From NCBI GenBank assembly GCA_009192285.1, contig WBVU01000003.1, positions 3,441,973 to 3,505,972 of the forward strand: a stretch of DNA of 64,000 nucleotides, given 5' to 3'. Of this stretch, positions 33,700 to 45,200 are shown piece by piece. A program made the position numbers and the translations under genes. Every line of letters starts with the position of its first letter. The first letter of the stretch is position 1. A model generated the notes under the pieces. It saw only the letters and a list, made by a program, of their open reading frames with translations, did no database searches and was not told the origin of the DNA. The stretch comes from Morchella semilibera. Its lineage: Eukaryota; Ascomycota; Pezizomycetes; Pezizales; Morchellaceae.

Positions 33700-35002
33700 C
33701 AGTTAGCACTGCATGATAGTCCTCCCAACCGCCGATCACAAGCCATCACTCGACTTGGCATTTCCATACTCACTAACATCATCCACCCAAACAAAAGCAA
33801 ACTCACGGTTACTCACCGCACACCGGATCGTACGCTCCGGGCAGCACCAACCCCCGAAAAATCAATGTCTCTACTCCGATGCCAAGCCCCCTCCGTCAGA
33901 GACAAAAAAAAATAAAAAAAAACAATCGCTAGATACTGTCTCACCGCTGAACCATTCCCGCAGTCTCAAAGTCACGTGACACACCTCTATTTACTTTTTC
34001 TGGTAGGAATTAGGCGCCGGGCGTAAATTGCGATGGTGGGTTTATTGGTGCTGGGCGAATGCCGGTAGCCGTCGCACTCTTTTTTATTTTTTCTCGTCTT
34101 TTCGGTCAGGGGTTGTGACGTAGAAGAAGGGGGGGGGGAGGGAAAGGGGTGATTTGGTTGGTGTATTTTGGCGAACGCAGCAGGTGCGGTCGAAGGTCGT
34201 TTTTGGTTTTTTGGGGTATGTATCATATCATAGGGTCTGGTACGGTCGGGGAGAAGGGGACAAAGGAACGGAGGAGGAGAGATATGCGGCTGAGACAGGT
34301 ATGTGTAGGTTTACAGGCTGTCAAGCTACAATAATATATATGGCTGGAATTAAGTTTATGGACGCACACCATCAAATTATCAATCACCACAACCACCACA
34401 ACCACCACCATATGCATCACCATCACAGCAACAACAATAAAGACAACAACAATAATAACAACCAAATGAAGGCAAAACTCCTAGGCCTCAGATGGGGCGT
34501 TCGTCCCTTTGTGAAGATGAGTGTTTACGCCCGTACTCCACTCAGCCCATCGTGGCAATTGATTAATTTAACGGAGCTGCATATATACATGTAGTTTAGC
34601 TTAGCTTGTTCTTGTCCGTACAGGCGCCTTCTGAGGAGCCTAAATATACTTTTTCTCAGGTACATACCCCGTACGGGGTGTGTGTGTGGGATACCCAGGC
34701 ACACTATAATCAGGAGTCTGTAAAACATCGTGAAGATAGAATAGGGACTCGGCTATAGAGTTTCTGGAGGTTTGAAGAGGACAAAGAGAGAGAGAGAGAA
34801 TGCCCGGAACTGGACAGAGCCGCCAGAGTTTATTTAGACTTCGTATATAGTATTCCCATTATAAAGGGCGATATGTCTTCGTCCTCTCTTGACATGATCA
34901 TCACGATAATAATTACAGTCAATTCCAATTCTCCTCCTCCTCCCAAATTTCAATCTCCACATCACTCCTCTTACCCGTTAATTAGTTAATTAATCGATAA
35001 TT
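33700..35002. other. Gene-free stretch with simple repeats
   Basis: Holds poly-A near 33.9 kb, a G run near 34.13 kb, and an imperfect CAC/AAC/CAT array at 34379-34465 that yields a spurious His/Asn-rich frame. TACATGTA at 34586. The last 150 bp should contain the promoter of the next gene. Confidence 0.5.
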
Positions 35003-35676
35003 ATGCACCTCTCTATCACACTCACCCTCATCTCCGTTGTAAGCCTTGCACTCGCTGCGCCCACTGCACCTGCACGTAATGTCGCCACCAGTGACAACCA
35101 CCAGGTCAGTTGGGGCCTGTTCGCGAACTCTGATGACTTTACCGGCATCCCGGTGGTGCTTGGAAGTCCCGATACTGAGAACGCTGGATATGTATGTATC
35201 CGCCCCCACACCGACCCCCCACACCATCCCATTTCCGTTTTTTTTTGATTGAACTGGCTTTGGATGATAACTAATTGGTATGCCCTAATTGACAGCTGTG
35301 GCTGTCAAACACCACCGCCCCAACAGATGAGCAGGTCCGCCTCCGCTTCCAGCTCAAGAGGAACGGGAAGAGTGGTATCATCGAGGCAAAGGTCATGGAC
35401 CTTGCAGATGAGAATGCCGATGTCATAATGTTCCAGGACGCCACGACGAAGGAGCTAGCTTATGGGCCCAGGTCCCCCAGTGGAACGGTCGACGGGAAAG
35501 AGGGCTCATGGGGGTATGAGAGAATCAATGGCAACTGGATCCTCATGCTCAGTAAGGATACCAAAGCGAAAGCCGTTTGGATGGGAGACATGGGGGCGTA
35601 CAAAGTGTTCTTTGGAAGCGATATTCCCGAGTATGTAGATGGTAAAACCGTGGCCTTGGAAGGTTCATTCTTGTAG
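35003..35676 (+). CDS. Small secreted protein, unrecognised
   Basis: A 189-aa product from two exons (35003-35191, 35296-35676) with one 104-bp GT-AG intron. Residues 1-18 form a clear signal peptide (HLSITLTLISVVSLALA), cleavage before APTAP. The mature part has no cysteines. It contains alternating polar and hydrophobic stretches (VRLRFQLKRNGKSGIIEAKV, NWILMLSKDTKAKAVWM, AYKVFFGSDIPEY) that look like a beta-rich fold, and is rich in Asp and Gly. Length and secretion signal fit a small secreted protein or effector-type candidate, but no family is recognised and function is unknown. It lies 557 bp upstream of the mannosidase gene, same strand. Confidence 0.8.
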
Positions 35677-36232
35677 AATGATGGATGGGGTTCGAACTTG
35701 ATAATTTAACTGGTGGGGTAAAAATCTGGTTGGGAGGGTTGGAGCAAACGGCGTTTCTTTCTTTTCCTCTTTTATTATTTTCGGTTATTCTTATTATTTA
35801 AGGTTTCTTTATCTACTATCAATAGAGATAGATGAGATGTAAATACAAATTCACAGCTCATCATTCGTGAAAGCAAAACACAGAACATCACTCGCAATAC
35901 ATGACCCCTAACCCTGGCTTATTAATTTCCCGTAACTTGCAACCGTCGCATCTTCTTCTCAACAGGGAACTGAAGCTCATGGCACTTCTGATACCAGACT
36001 TCTCTACACGATAACTCTTCTCCTCCTCATCTTCATCTCCTCTTCCTCCTCCTGCCCAGGACTCTCTCTCTCTCTCTCTTTTCTTTTCATCTCCCCCCCC
36101 CCCCTCGAGCTCATTCATCTCATCATATAGCTCTATTTTCATATATTTCCTTTCTCTATTTCTCTTTTCTTAACTAGACCCTTTTCCTTTCCTTTTTACC
36201 CGTTAACGACTCCCCATGAAAACCAACCCTCC
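35677..36232. other. Intergenic with CT tract
   Basis: Contains a CT dinucleotide run (about 36062-36082) followed by T- and C-rich tracts, then pyrimidine-rich leader sequence up to the ATG at 36233. Pyrimidine blocks of this sort are common in fungal promoters. Confidence 0.6.
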
Positions 36233-39200
36233 ATGGCACTCCCTCCGCTATCCTTGAGAGCTCACCACCACAACTATCCATGCCTATGGCACCTCCTCGT
36301 CCTCCCTCTGCTGCTCTGCATCCTGCACTGCTCCGCCGGCGCACACGCAATGACGAATACTCAGAAGCTGGCGCTGCGCGAGGAGGCTCGCGCTATGTTT
36401 AGGCATGGGTGGGAGAATTATATGCAGCGGGCATTCCCGGAAGATGAGGTACCCCCCCCCCCCCCAAAAGAAAAAAAAAATACCCACCACCATAAGCATA
36501 AGCATAACCACAACTACAAGTAGATGGCTAATGCGTATTGCTTGTGGGTGTGGCCGGACAGATTAAACCAATCACATGTACGCCACACCACCGTGACCGC
36601 GAAGATCCCAAAAACATTGGGCGCAACGACGCCATGGGCGACTTCTCGCTGACGGCCGTGGACACACTAAGTAGCCTTGCGGTGATGGCGGCGAGCAGCG
36701 AGGAGGATGCGGAGCGGTTCTGGGCCGCGACGGAGGAGATTGTGAGGATTTATTGGTTGGTTGGTTCCACGTTGTTGTTTTTCGGGGGTGATAGGCGGGG
36801 CATGGGAGGGCAGGGGAGGGGGTGGGATGGGAAGTTTGGGAAGTAGGATGATGGGCTGATGATTGGGTGGGTGGATATAGGTATAACGAGCCAAAGGAGT
36901 GCGATAAGGCAGCTGGAGAGGACTGTGATGAGAAGACGAGCTCGTGGGGACGCTTCCAGAATCGGAGTCGTGAGTCGAGGGGGTTTGATATCGATGCAAA
37001 GGTCCAGGTACTTATTACCCCCGCACCCCCCGGGAGAGTGCATATGGAAATGGAGGTTCACAAGAGGCGCCGCTGGTTGTGGAGTAGATATTCGAGACCA
37101 CGATCAGGACTCTCGGCGGCCTGCTATCGGCCCACCAGTTCGCAGTGCGCTCCTTGCCGTCACTTCCGGAGAGTGTCCGTCCAAGAAGAAGGTACAACAA
37201 CGAGCTGCTACACCTAGCGGAGGACCTAGGGGCCCGGTTGTTGCCCGCGCTGACAGAGTCGCCCACGGGTCTGCCGTATCCGCGGATCAACCTCCGGTAT
37301 GGCCTAGCCAACAAGTCCAAGAACCCCAAATATTACAAGTACCCCCGGCAGGCGCCGCACCCGCACCCCATGCCCTGGGCCCCACAGGGTGAGCACGAGA
37401 GCGAGAAGAACTGGAAAATCTCTAAAAGCGCCGCGCGAGAGAGCCCCTCGGAGGAGATCACCGAGACGTGCACGGCAGGCGCCGGCTCGCTAGTCCTCGA
37501 GTTCACGGCGCTCTCCCGGCTCACCGGCGACCCGAAGTACGAGAAAGCGGCTAAGCGCGCGTTCGAGGCCGTGTGGGAGCGGCGCAGCCAGCTGGGTCTG
37601 TTTGGCGGCGGGGTGGACGCGGAGACAGGGCTATGGAATAGTCCTATTGCGGGAATTGGTGCGGGCATGGATAGCTTCTTCGAGTACGCACAGAAGGCGT
37701 TTGTGCTATTTGCCCGTGGTGGCGAGCAGCGTGGCGAGGACGCCTGGTTTTGGAACGTTTGGGAGGAGAGTAGTGCCGCAGCGGCAGCACATATGAAGAT
37801 GGATACCCCCGCGCACTGGTGGGGGAATGTGCACCTGGCCACCGGCGCGAATATCATGGGTGCGAGCGCCTGGATCGATTCATTGAGTGCGTTTTGGCCC
37901 GGGTTGCTGGTGGGAGGCGGGCAGGTGGAGGAGGCGACGAGGAGTAATTTATTCTACACAGCTCTGTGGAGTAGGTTTTCCGCGCTACCAGAGAGGTGGA
38001 ACGTCAGGACGGGGACGGTGGAAGGTGGGCTTGGGTGGTATCCAGGGAGGCCGGAGTTCATCGAGAGCACATACTTGCTGTACCGCGCGACGAAGGATCC
38101 ATGGTATCTTCATGTGGGCGAGATGGTTATGAGGGATCTCAAGAGGAGGTGCTGGAGTAAGTGTGGGTGGGCGGGACTTCAGGATGTTAGAACGGGAGAG
38201 AAGCAGGATCGAATGGAGAGCTTTTGGCTGGGCGAGACTTGGAGTTATCTCTTCCTGTTGTTTGATGAAGGTATGTTGTTGAGCACTCGAATTTTTTGGT
38301 TTTTGGGCTTTCTGACATTTCCCCCAGATCACCCACTGCATAAAGGTGACGATCCTTGGGTTTTTACCACCGAGGGACATCCACTCATCTTTCCGAAGGC
38401 GTCTACACCTTCTGCAAATAAACCGGTGGTGTACCAGCCGTTGCCGTCCTCGCTATCATTGACATGTGAGAACCCCCGAAATAGTAATATATCATTCTTT
38501 TCGCCCACTGCTTCTCGACCGGATACGTTCCATGCTGCGCAATTCACCCGTCTACACTTATTACCTAAAACTCCACCACTTGGTCTGTCACCTCTACAGC
38601 CATCAGATCTCGATATCCATGCCGAGAACTCCTACTTCTGGTCCCCGACAAACTCGACCTTTTACCCCTGGACACTCCCTCCACACCTTATTCGCCCCGA
38701 CGCCGTTTGTGCCCCGCTCCCCGGCCGCGAATCATTTGAGCTCATCTTCCCCTCTGCCTCCTCTTCCGCTACCAGTGGCGACGGTACTGCCGGCGTTGTA
38801 AAGCGTGTCGTCAACGGCGTCATGGTCACTGGCAGCATCCGTGGCATCCGGATGGGCCTCCTCAAGGAAGACGACGACCTCCTGCGCGTCACCAGCGTCG
38901 GTGGCACATCTCTCGGCCGTGGCGAAACAGTGTACTTTGAGCCCGGCCTTGTCGAAAAGGGCGCCAAGAACGACGCCAACTTCCAGGTTATCGCCGACGA
39001 TGACTTTGTCGACCTGATCATTGAGGTGGAGGATGATACCGAGCATGATACCGAGCACCCAGTAGAGCCGGAGGACAACGAGGGCCATGGATATCGTGGG
39101 TATGGCGGGTTCGAGTTCCCGGAGCAGCTAATTGGTGGCCAGAATGCGCCACTAGGTGATAAAGGGACGCTCGGGGATCTGCTGGCGAAGCTGGGGCTCG

Positions 39201-39814
39201 ACCTGCAGATCAGTGATCTGCTCGCACTCGTAGGCGGCGAGTCCTCCGCTGCGGCGATGGAGCAGCGCGACCGTGAGAAGCGGACATATGCCATCGACCC
39301 ACTCACAACGGCCTCCAACATCCCTAAGCCACTACCCAGAAAAAAGCACAAGACCCTCCCTGCTGTCCTAGCCACCGGCGAGAGCTCCTACCCGCCCCCC
39401 GATAAACCGTATGCCCCCTCATCATCAAAGACAACCCCGCCCCAGCTGGCATTCACAAACCTCTACTTCTCACCGGGCACGGGCTGTACGCCGGATCCGG
39501 CGCTGCCACCGAGCGCCAGCATCGTGTTTGTGCGTCGCGGGGAGTGCACGTTCTCGCAGAAGGTACGTCATGTGCCTGATAATCGGGGTGTGAAGCTGCT
39601 AGTTGTCGTGGACGCGGATGCGGAGAGCGAGGCCGAGCTGTCGAGGCCGCTGTTGGATGAGAAGGCGGAGAGGAGGTGGGCATTACCGGTGGTGATGGTG
39701 GCGGCAGGGAGAGTGAGGGAGGCACTGGAGGGACGGGTGGGGGCTGTGGGAGTGAGGTGGAGGTGGAGGGCTTATGTGAAGGGGGGGCTGGTGGGGAACT
39801 TGGTGGTGCTGTAG
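36233..39814 (+). CDS. MNL1: EDEM/Mnl1-type ER alpha-1,2-mannosidase (GH47) with PA domain
   Basis: A 1068-aa ER-lumen glycoprotein-quality-control mannosidase. The family (yeast Htm1/Mnl1, animal EDEM) trims N-glycan mannose on misfolded proteins to mark them for ERAD. Five exons: 36233-36448, 36562-36755, 36881-37007, 37088-38270, 38328-39814; total 3207 coding bases close in frame. Signal peptide to about residue 38 (LLVLPLLLCILHCSAGAHA). GH47 marks: FRHGWENYMQRAFPEDE, FSLTAVDTLSSLAVM, FETTIRTLGGLLSAHQF, TCTAGAGSLVLEFTALSRLT, IGAGMDSFFEYAQKAF, and the Ca-binding end WVFTTEGHPL. A very acidic spacer (about residue 800-830) leads to a C-terminal protease-associated domain (about 930-1055, VFVRRGECTFSQKV), as in fungal Mnl1 and EDEM3. 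Exon 3 adds a Cys/acidic insert (NEPKECDKAAGEDCDE). Intron 4 is 57 bp and stop-free. Confidence 0.93.
38271..38327 (+). other. In-frame, stop-free intron of MNL1
   Basis: GTATGT...CCCCAG, 57 bp, divisible by three and without stops. The family sequence LFDED-HPLHKGDDPW is restored only if it is removed (FDE + DHPLHKG), so it is very likely an intron. Retention would insert 19 hydrophobic residues before the Ca-binding region. Confidence 0.8.
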
Positions 39815-40521
39815 TGGGTAGTTGGGGCTGTAGAGAAGAGTGAGTGAGGGCAGGGGCGAAGGGCGTTGGGCGTTGGTTTTGGTTTTGGTTTTGGTTTTGG
39901 TGTTTTTTTTCCCGTGTTTTTTGGATATGGTGATAGTGGTGAGTTTTGAGGAGGGAGAGAGAGAGGAAGGGAAAGGGGGGCGGAGTGAAGTAAAGAGTAG
40001 AGTGAAGGCTGAGTGGTGAGTGATGAGGTATGATGCAGTTTGTGTGCCGCGCTGTAATTGGACGAGTACTGCCCTGAGCCAATAATGGATTCCATTCGAG
40101 CTCGGAGAATCTGATTGGGACTCGTTTCCCAACAATCCTTACTGCATTGAAATCTGAAGCAGGCCATGCATGATTCTATGATGGCCTACAGACTTCTTCT
40201 TCTTTCTTTTTTCTTTTCCGGTCTCCAAGTTCACTGCGCAGGCTGTGAATGCGTCTATAGATAGGGTCAGGTGTAATTTAGTAGTTTTACGGCCCAGGGT
40301 TAGGTGTATTTAGATCAACAACTACAATACATAGCATCATCATCATCATCATCACCATCCGAATCTAAGCTCAACCTCACAACGTTACATTCTCATCCAT
40401 TACCCTTTATTTTCAACATCCTTTCTCTCTTCTTTTCTTTCATTGTGCATATATTTTTAGGACGGTTTCATACGTTGCACAAGAGGCACAAAGTCTCAAG
40501 ACCTTGTTACGAGCTCTTCTA
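39815..40521. other. 3' flank of MNL1 with GGTTTT repeat
   Basis: A GGTTTT hexamer repeated about four to five times lies at 39875-39900; purine-rich sequence follows to about 40.0 kb. No gene. Confidence 0.6.
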
Positions 40522-40657
40522 CACGCTTACCAGCAAAAGAACCAGAAAATGCAAATACGGAACCAGGGATTATTTGTATGAGAGAACGGCGCCACTCCAT
40601 ACAAATTATCCTTGCCCTGAGCAACTGCATTTTCTGGTTCTTATGCTGGTAAGCGTG
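40522..40657. mobile_element. Foldback element with near-perfect 32-bp arms (TA-flanked)
   Basis: The left arm starts CACGCTTACCAGCAAAAGAA and the right arm, reverse complemented, starts CACGCTTACCAGCATAAGAA. The pairing runs 32 bp with one mismatch (ending GAAAATGCA). Both sides are flanked by TA, total 136 bp. It has no coding capacity. Arm identity implies recent activity. Confidence 0.85.
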
Positions 40658-41913
40658 TACAAGACAAGGCTGGTTAATTTATTCATCAAGACAAGATAAT
40701 AATATCTCGAGACCAGTTTTTCCAAGGCATTGGTCCGGCGCCAGATTACGTTCACTGTTCCTGAAAACTGCCCGGTACAACAGTGCTTGTGCTTTGGGAA
40801 ACTACATAGGATGGATTGCCTTGGTACGTGAACTATCCTTACTGAACTTTACCTCTTCCAGGCACTTTAGGAGGTCCTGAGGGTTACTGCCCCGAAATGT
40901 TCTGCAAGGTCTGACCGAGACCTTTCAAGCCTGCAACTACTCTGAGAGGGGATGTCTCGTCAAAAGGTGGGGAGGGGGAACTGCCCTCGAAGCTCAATAA
41001 CTATTCCTACTAAAAAAGTTTCGACCTGTGCTACGGAGCACGCAATAAGATGGGTTGATATTAAGAAACAGTTAGTAGAGTGTTCATTCGCAAATCTTTC
41101 TGAATGCGTACACGACGGACAGACTCGATCGGCGTTCTGAAACCCAGCTGATTTCATTGCGGCCTTGGCTGGTATCACATACAATTGCGTATCTCTATAT
41201 CTTATGAAAACTTATATATTTTAAGGAAATTACACCCAAAAAGAACCGATACACCCCATAAACTATACCTACCTGCTGTACTTTAATGCATCCCAACTAT
41301 CATTATCGTACAAAGACCATCTCGGCAAATGTTTAAAACACTCAATTACACATTCGCCATTAGATACTAAACTACATTTATATCTAGAGGCCTTTTCTGA
41401 CGGCACATTTTTTGCTCGGTATCGATCACAAGACGTCTTGGCTGATGTTTATCGAACAACTCCAAAAAGTCATGGGGACGTACCGGCTATATTAAAGAAA
41501 ATGCCTACGCGCGAGGTCCGCGGCAGGCTCAATCCCCATATTCGTCTACACTTGATCCGGTTGTCATGAACCATCACTCGCCACCCTCTTTTCCGTCTGT
41601 TAGCGGGGGGAGAGAGGGCTCGAATATGCCGCTCATGAAGGAAAGAAAAGAAAAGAAAGAGAGGGCCCATCTCCACCTCGCTTACGCCTGACCGCCTGTC
41701 ATGTCAAGGCAAAAAAAAAAAAAAAAAATTACCCGGAAGTCAGCTCCGGTACGATCCCATGAACCATGTCCTCGCTCCCGATTCCCAATCGGTCCTCCGA
41801 GCTGAAAGTGTTCATTTGGGACCGTGGTGGCTTGTTTTATTATGAGGTAACATTATGAAAAACGTTTATTGGAGGTTTCCCTAACTGATATTGTGTTCAA
41901 TTACTTACCCACA
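40658..41913. other. Gene-free stretch
   Basis: Nothing recognised; an A run of 18 at about 41710-41727. Short frames on both strands at 40.95-41.18 kb overlap and are not called. Confidence 0.45.
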
Positions 41914-42297
41914 CTAAGCTGCTGCCCCCAGGGCATAATCGCTACATACGCCTAAGGAACATGTGGCGTTATGATAATAATCAATCCATGTGCCGAAACC
42001 TGCATTTCGTGGCTGAAAATTGCAAGCCTGATATCCGTGCCGCTCCGTGTACCGACGGACGGTATGTGCCTTGTGTATTACACTTAGAGGACCTCTTTTT
42101 ACGGCATGTTCGAAGGGAATTTTAATTCCTACGACGTTCAAGAGGTTCGGAACTTTTTTGTGCCTGAGCCATTTCGAGCAAGCAACATCCATGTCTTTCC
42201 CGACTAGGATTTTCTCGAAAGCATGTGCGTGCGCTCCCCCACCCCCCGAAGAACGGGCCGCCACTTCGTACCAATGGTACGGGCAAAAAGAGTCCAT
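41914..42297 (-). CDS. Possible hypothetical protein
   Basis: A 127-aa frame with an ATG at 42297. It includes FEKILVGKDMDVACSKWLRH, NVVGIKIPFEHAVKRGP and a Tyr/Cys-rich end (WIDYYHNATCSLGVCSDY). It is protein-like in composition and the longest clean frame in this 9-kb gap, but there is no signal peptide, domain or splice evidence. It could be a relic exon or chance. Confidence 0.25.
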   Translation of the reverse strand: MDSFCPYHWYEVAARSSGGGGAHAHAFEKILVGKDMDVACSKWLRHKKVPNLLNVVGIKIPFEHAVKRGPLSVIHKAHTVRRYTERHGYQACNFQPRNAGFGTWIDYYHNATCSLGVCSDYALGAAA

Positions 42298-45200
42298 CTA
42301 GGTATTATTCTCCACTTCAATATCATCTTTGAATTAATAACTATAAGACTGCAATAGTTTAGCTGCCTGCAGTCTTACCTGTCTGTCTGTCCATGTACCT
42401 ACACGTTGCTGTCAAAGATTCCCTGTATGCATAAGGCCTCTTCGAGACAGGGACAGACAGGTCCAACAACACTCATGATCGAAATCAGATCAGGGGACTT
42501 TCTTCATGGATAGACGTGTATAAAACTGCTGCACGAACAAGGGAAAAATCGGTATCCCCTCGCTAATCAGATTTTTTTTTTCTTCCTTGACCTGGGAATT
42601 TCATGGAGGTTCGGATTAGCTGGCTAGCACGGACTGCGGCGGGGCATGTCCTTTCCGCGGAGCTTTTTGGGGAACAGCTTCCCTGTCAGCCAGCATGCGC
42701 ACAAACCCCAAAGGCAGATTCAAGGCCCAGTCTGGCAATTGTTCGGCGTCTACATGGGCATTAAACCTATGAATTGGCGATCATCTACGGGACAAATCTA
42801 CATTCAGCTTCCCTGACATTTTTCTTTTTGCTGGGAGAGGGTTAAGAGAAAGAAAGAGAAAAAAAAAAGAAATGCAGGGGAAGAAGAAAATATCTAAAGC
42901 GTAAAGGGTGAGAAGAACTGTAATATTCCAGAAAGACCCACACATAGGAGTAGAAGTGTATCGACCAGGGAAGGGAAGCAGGGAGATCAACAATCTTCAA
43001 GTTTCGACCAATCCTGCTGTCATCGCTTTATCATTGATAGCCGGTCAACATTTCTCCTGCATACATTAGTTACAGGAAAGTTATTGCTTCCCTGCATCCC
43101 GGACCGGTGGAAGACGCAAAGGCCAAGGTACCGGTGATTGATTGATTCGCACTTGGACCTAGTAATTATTGGGCGGGGCACAAACCCCACGCCATGCCCT
43201 CAAATACTTTCCTGTGCTACCAATTCAGGAAGACGATGGTGAGGAGCCATTTGTTAATATTAATAGCATCGAACCTGGGCTATTTTCATATGCCTGAGCG
43301 GAAGAATAAGGCAAGAAGCTCATGTCTGTCTTGTCACGAGACAGCAGCAGATATATCATCTTCGCTTGGAACCACTGCTCTCCGCTCAACTCCCCTTAAT
43401 GATTATTTGCAGGCCACACTATTACAGGCTCTACAGTCGTTCATGCGGTGAAGACTGGTTCCTGTTCGGCGGCGGGCAGGGGTCTGTGGCATATGGGGGT
43501 GAACTCACATTTTTTTAGACTACTCCGTGCTCAATTGCACCGTAAACACCCGTGTGGCCTCGGAGAGGATCTGCCGTCGACTCGATGGGTGGAGACGGCA
43601 ACCACCCGACCGACGCGGACGCTTGAACTTTCGATTGCGGTGCTACTACATAGTTAGGTATGAAACACTGCTTCGAGTGATTTTTTGTGATTTTTCAGCC
43701 TTGGGGGTACTTAGCCACTCGGGGGTGGAGATAATCCTTGGCATCATTTAACAGTTCATCAGATCATGTTTAATTCGCCGCATGATGGAATCCAAGCGAT
43801 ACTTCCTAGTTCTACATCGACATGATCGGTATGTACCTCAGACATGCGATCTTCGAGTGATGTACACCTTTGTAGCAGCACAAAGCTGAGGCACATACAT
43901 AAGGTAAATCATACATGCGTATTAAGGGCACACCTATGCTGTTCAATTACCCTGTTTTCCATTTGTCCGGTCAAAACAAAACATACGGGGCTGGGAGAGA
44001 GTGATGATCTTGATCAGTATACGTAACGTATAGCGAAGATTATACGAATTAACTATTCATCAGGGGGCGCATCGTTTTGTTTAGGGGATTCAAGCAACCT
44101 ATCCTATTAATTAACGTCATATATAAATATTTCAAAGGGGTAGGTGATCCAGAGTTATATATGCTATAGCTTCTGAATCATATCATGACCATTGCCCAAC
44201 GTACGCGCTTAACCCTAGGACTCCTGAAATCTAGTATCCATGGTCTGGGCCCGACTGACATGGCAATATTGATTCAGATCATGTTCCTTGTCTCTCAAAT
44301 AATATTCATGAGGAGAATTGCATGTTTCGTAACTTCCCCATATAATAATTCACTTTTGGGATTCCTTGTTGGGTTGTGCGTGGTGGATGGTTTATCGCGG
44401 CTAAGACAATGCTTTGGCACACTCATCGCGTTTATTTCACTAGATTTTTTTTTTTTTTCGTTACCCCTTCTACAAGCTAGATATGGTGGAGTAGATCTAG
44501 AAAGAAAAAGAAAAGGGAGCACGGATAGAAAGCCGTTTTTTTAGCGCTTTGGCTGGATATGAACATCTTGGTTAATCATTTATCAGAAAAAAGCCTACCC
44601 GTTCGCCAAGGCAACGATAATAGGCAAACCAACGCTTTTGGCTTGTTCAGCTGTTCGCCACTTTGAGGCCTCATGTGACGCATATTCCCCCTCCAGCCTT
44701 GAGAAGAAGGGGGAGGGGGGAGGGGGTAGATGCTAAAACTCGATTGTATCATGGGCACGTAGCCTTTTCCCTTTTGTGACCGGGCATACATTGTATGGAA
44801 AACATGAGTATTGTTCTAGACGTTGTTATCTGATACGTTACTTTTTTATTTTATTTTTTTATATTGTTAGTTACTTGTATGCAAAGCCGCCGCGGCCTCG
44901 TTTTAATAGTAGGGTGCAAACTTGCCATATCATACATTGATAACTCAGTGAGTGATCTTCAACAGTTCATAATAATAATACTACCCATTATAAGTAATTG
45001 AGTAGCCATTTGGGCAAACAACTCAGAGAATCTGAATCATCTGTAGAATACCGTACATAAATGCCCTAGCTGTACTGTGAGCATTATGCCACGTGGAACG
45101 GATGACTGAACTCTCTCTCTCTCTCTTTTTTTTTTTTTTTAATTGATCTTTTCCCAGAACTGACTGTGAGAGAGAGGGAGAGATGTCGTTTCAGTAACGT

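Noticed and set aside
34379-34465. His/Asn-rich peptide frame
   Set aside because: It is the translation of an imperfect CAC/AAC/CAT microsatellite.
35685-35702. GGGGTTCGAACTTG resembling a tRNA T arm
   Set aside because: No D arm, anticodon arm or acceptor stem pairs around it; it is the 3' flank of the secreted-protein gene.
39875-39900. GGTTTT repeat as an internal telomere tract
   Set aside because: Only four to five units, and filamentous ascomycete telomeres are normally TTAGGG.
40304-40699. 131-codon plus-strand frame
   Set aside because: It has no ATG at its start and runs through the foldback element at 40522-40657.
42378-42462. ACCTGTCTGTC inverted repeat as a MITE
   Set aside because: Arms are built from the simple repeat GTCT, and no target duplication is visible, so a chance pairing of microsatellites is as likely.
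44185-44544. 119-codon hydrophobic frame with an ATG
   Set aside because: Includes a T-run translated as poly-Phe; no domain, no splice signals; length is within chance expectation for 64 kb.
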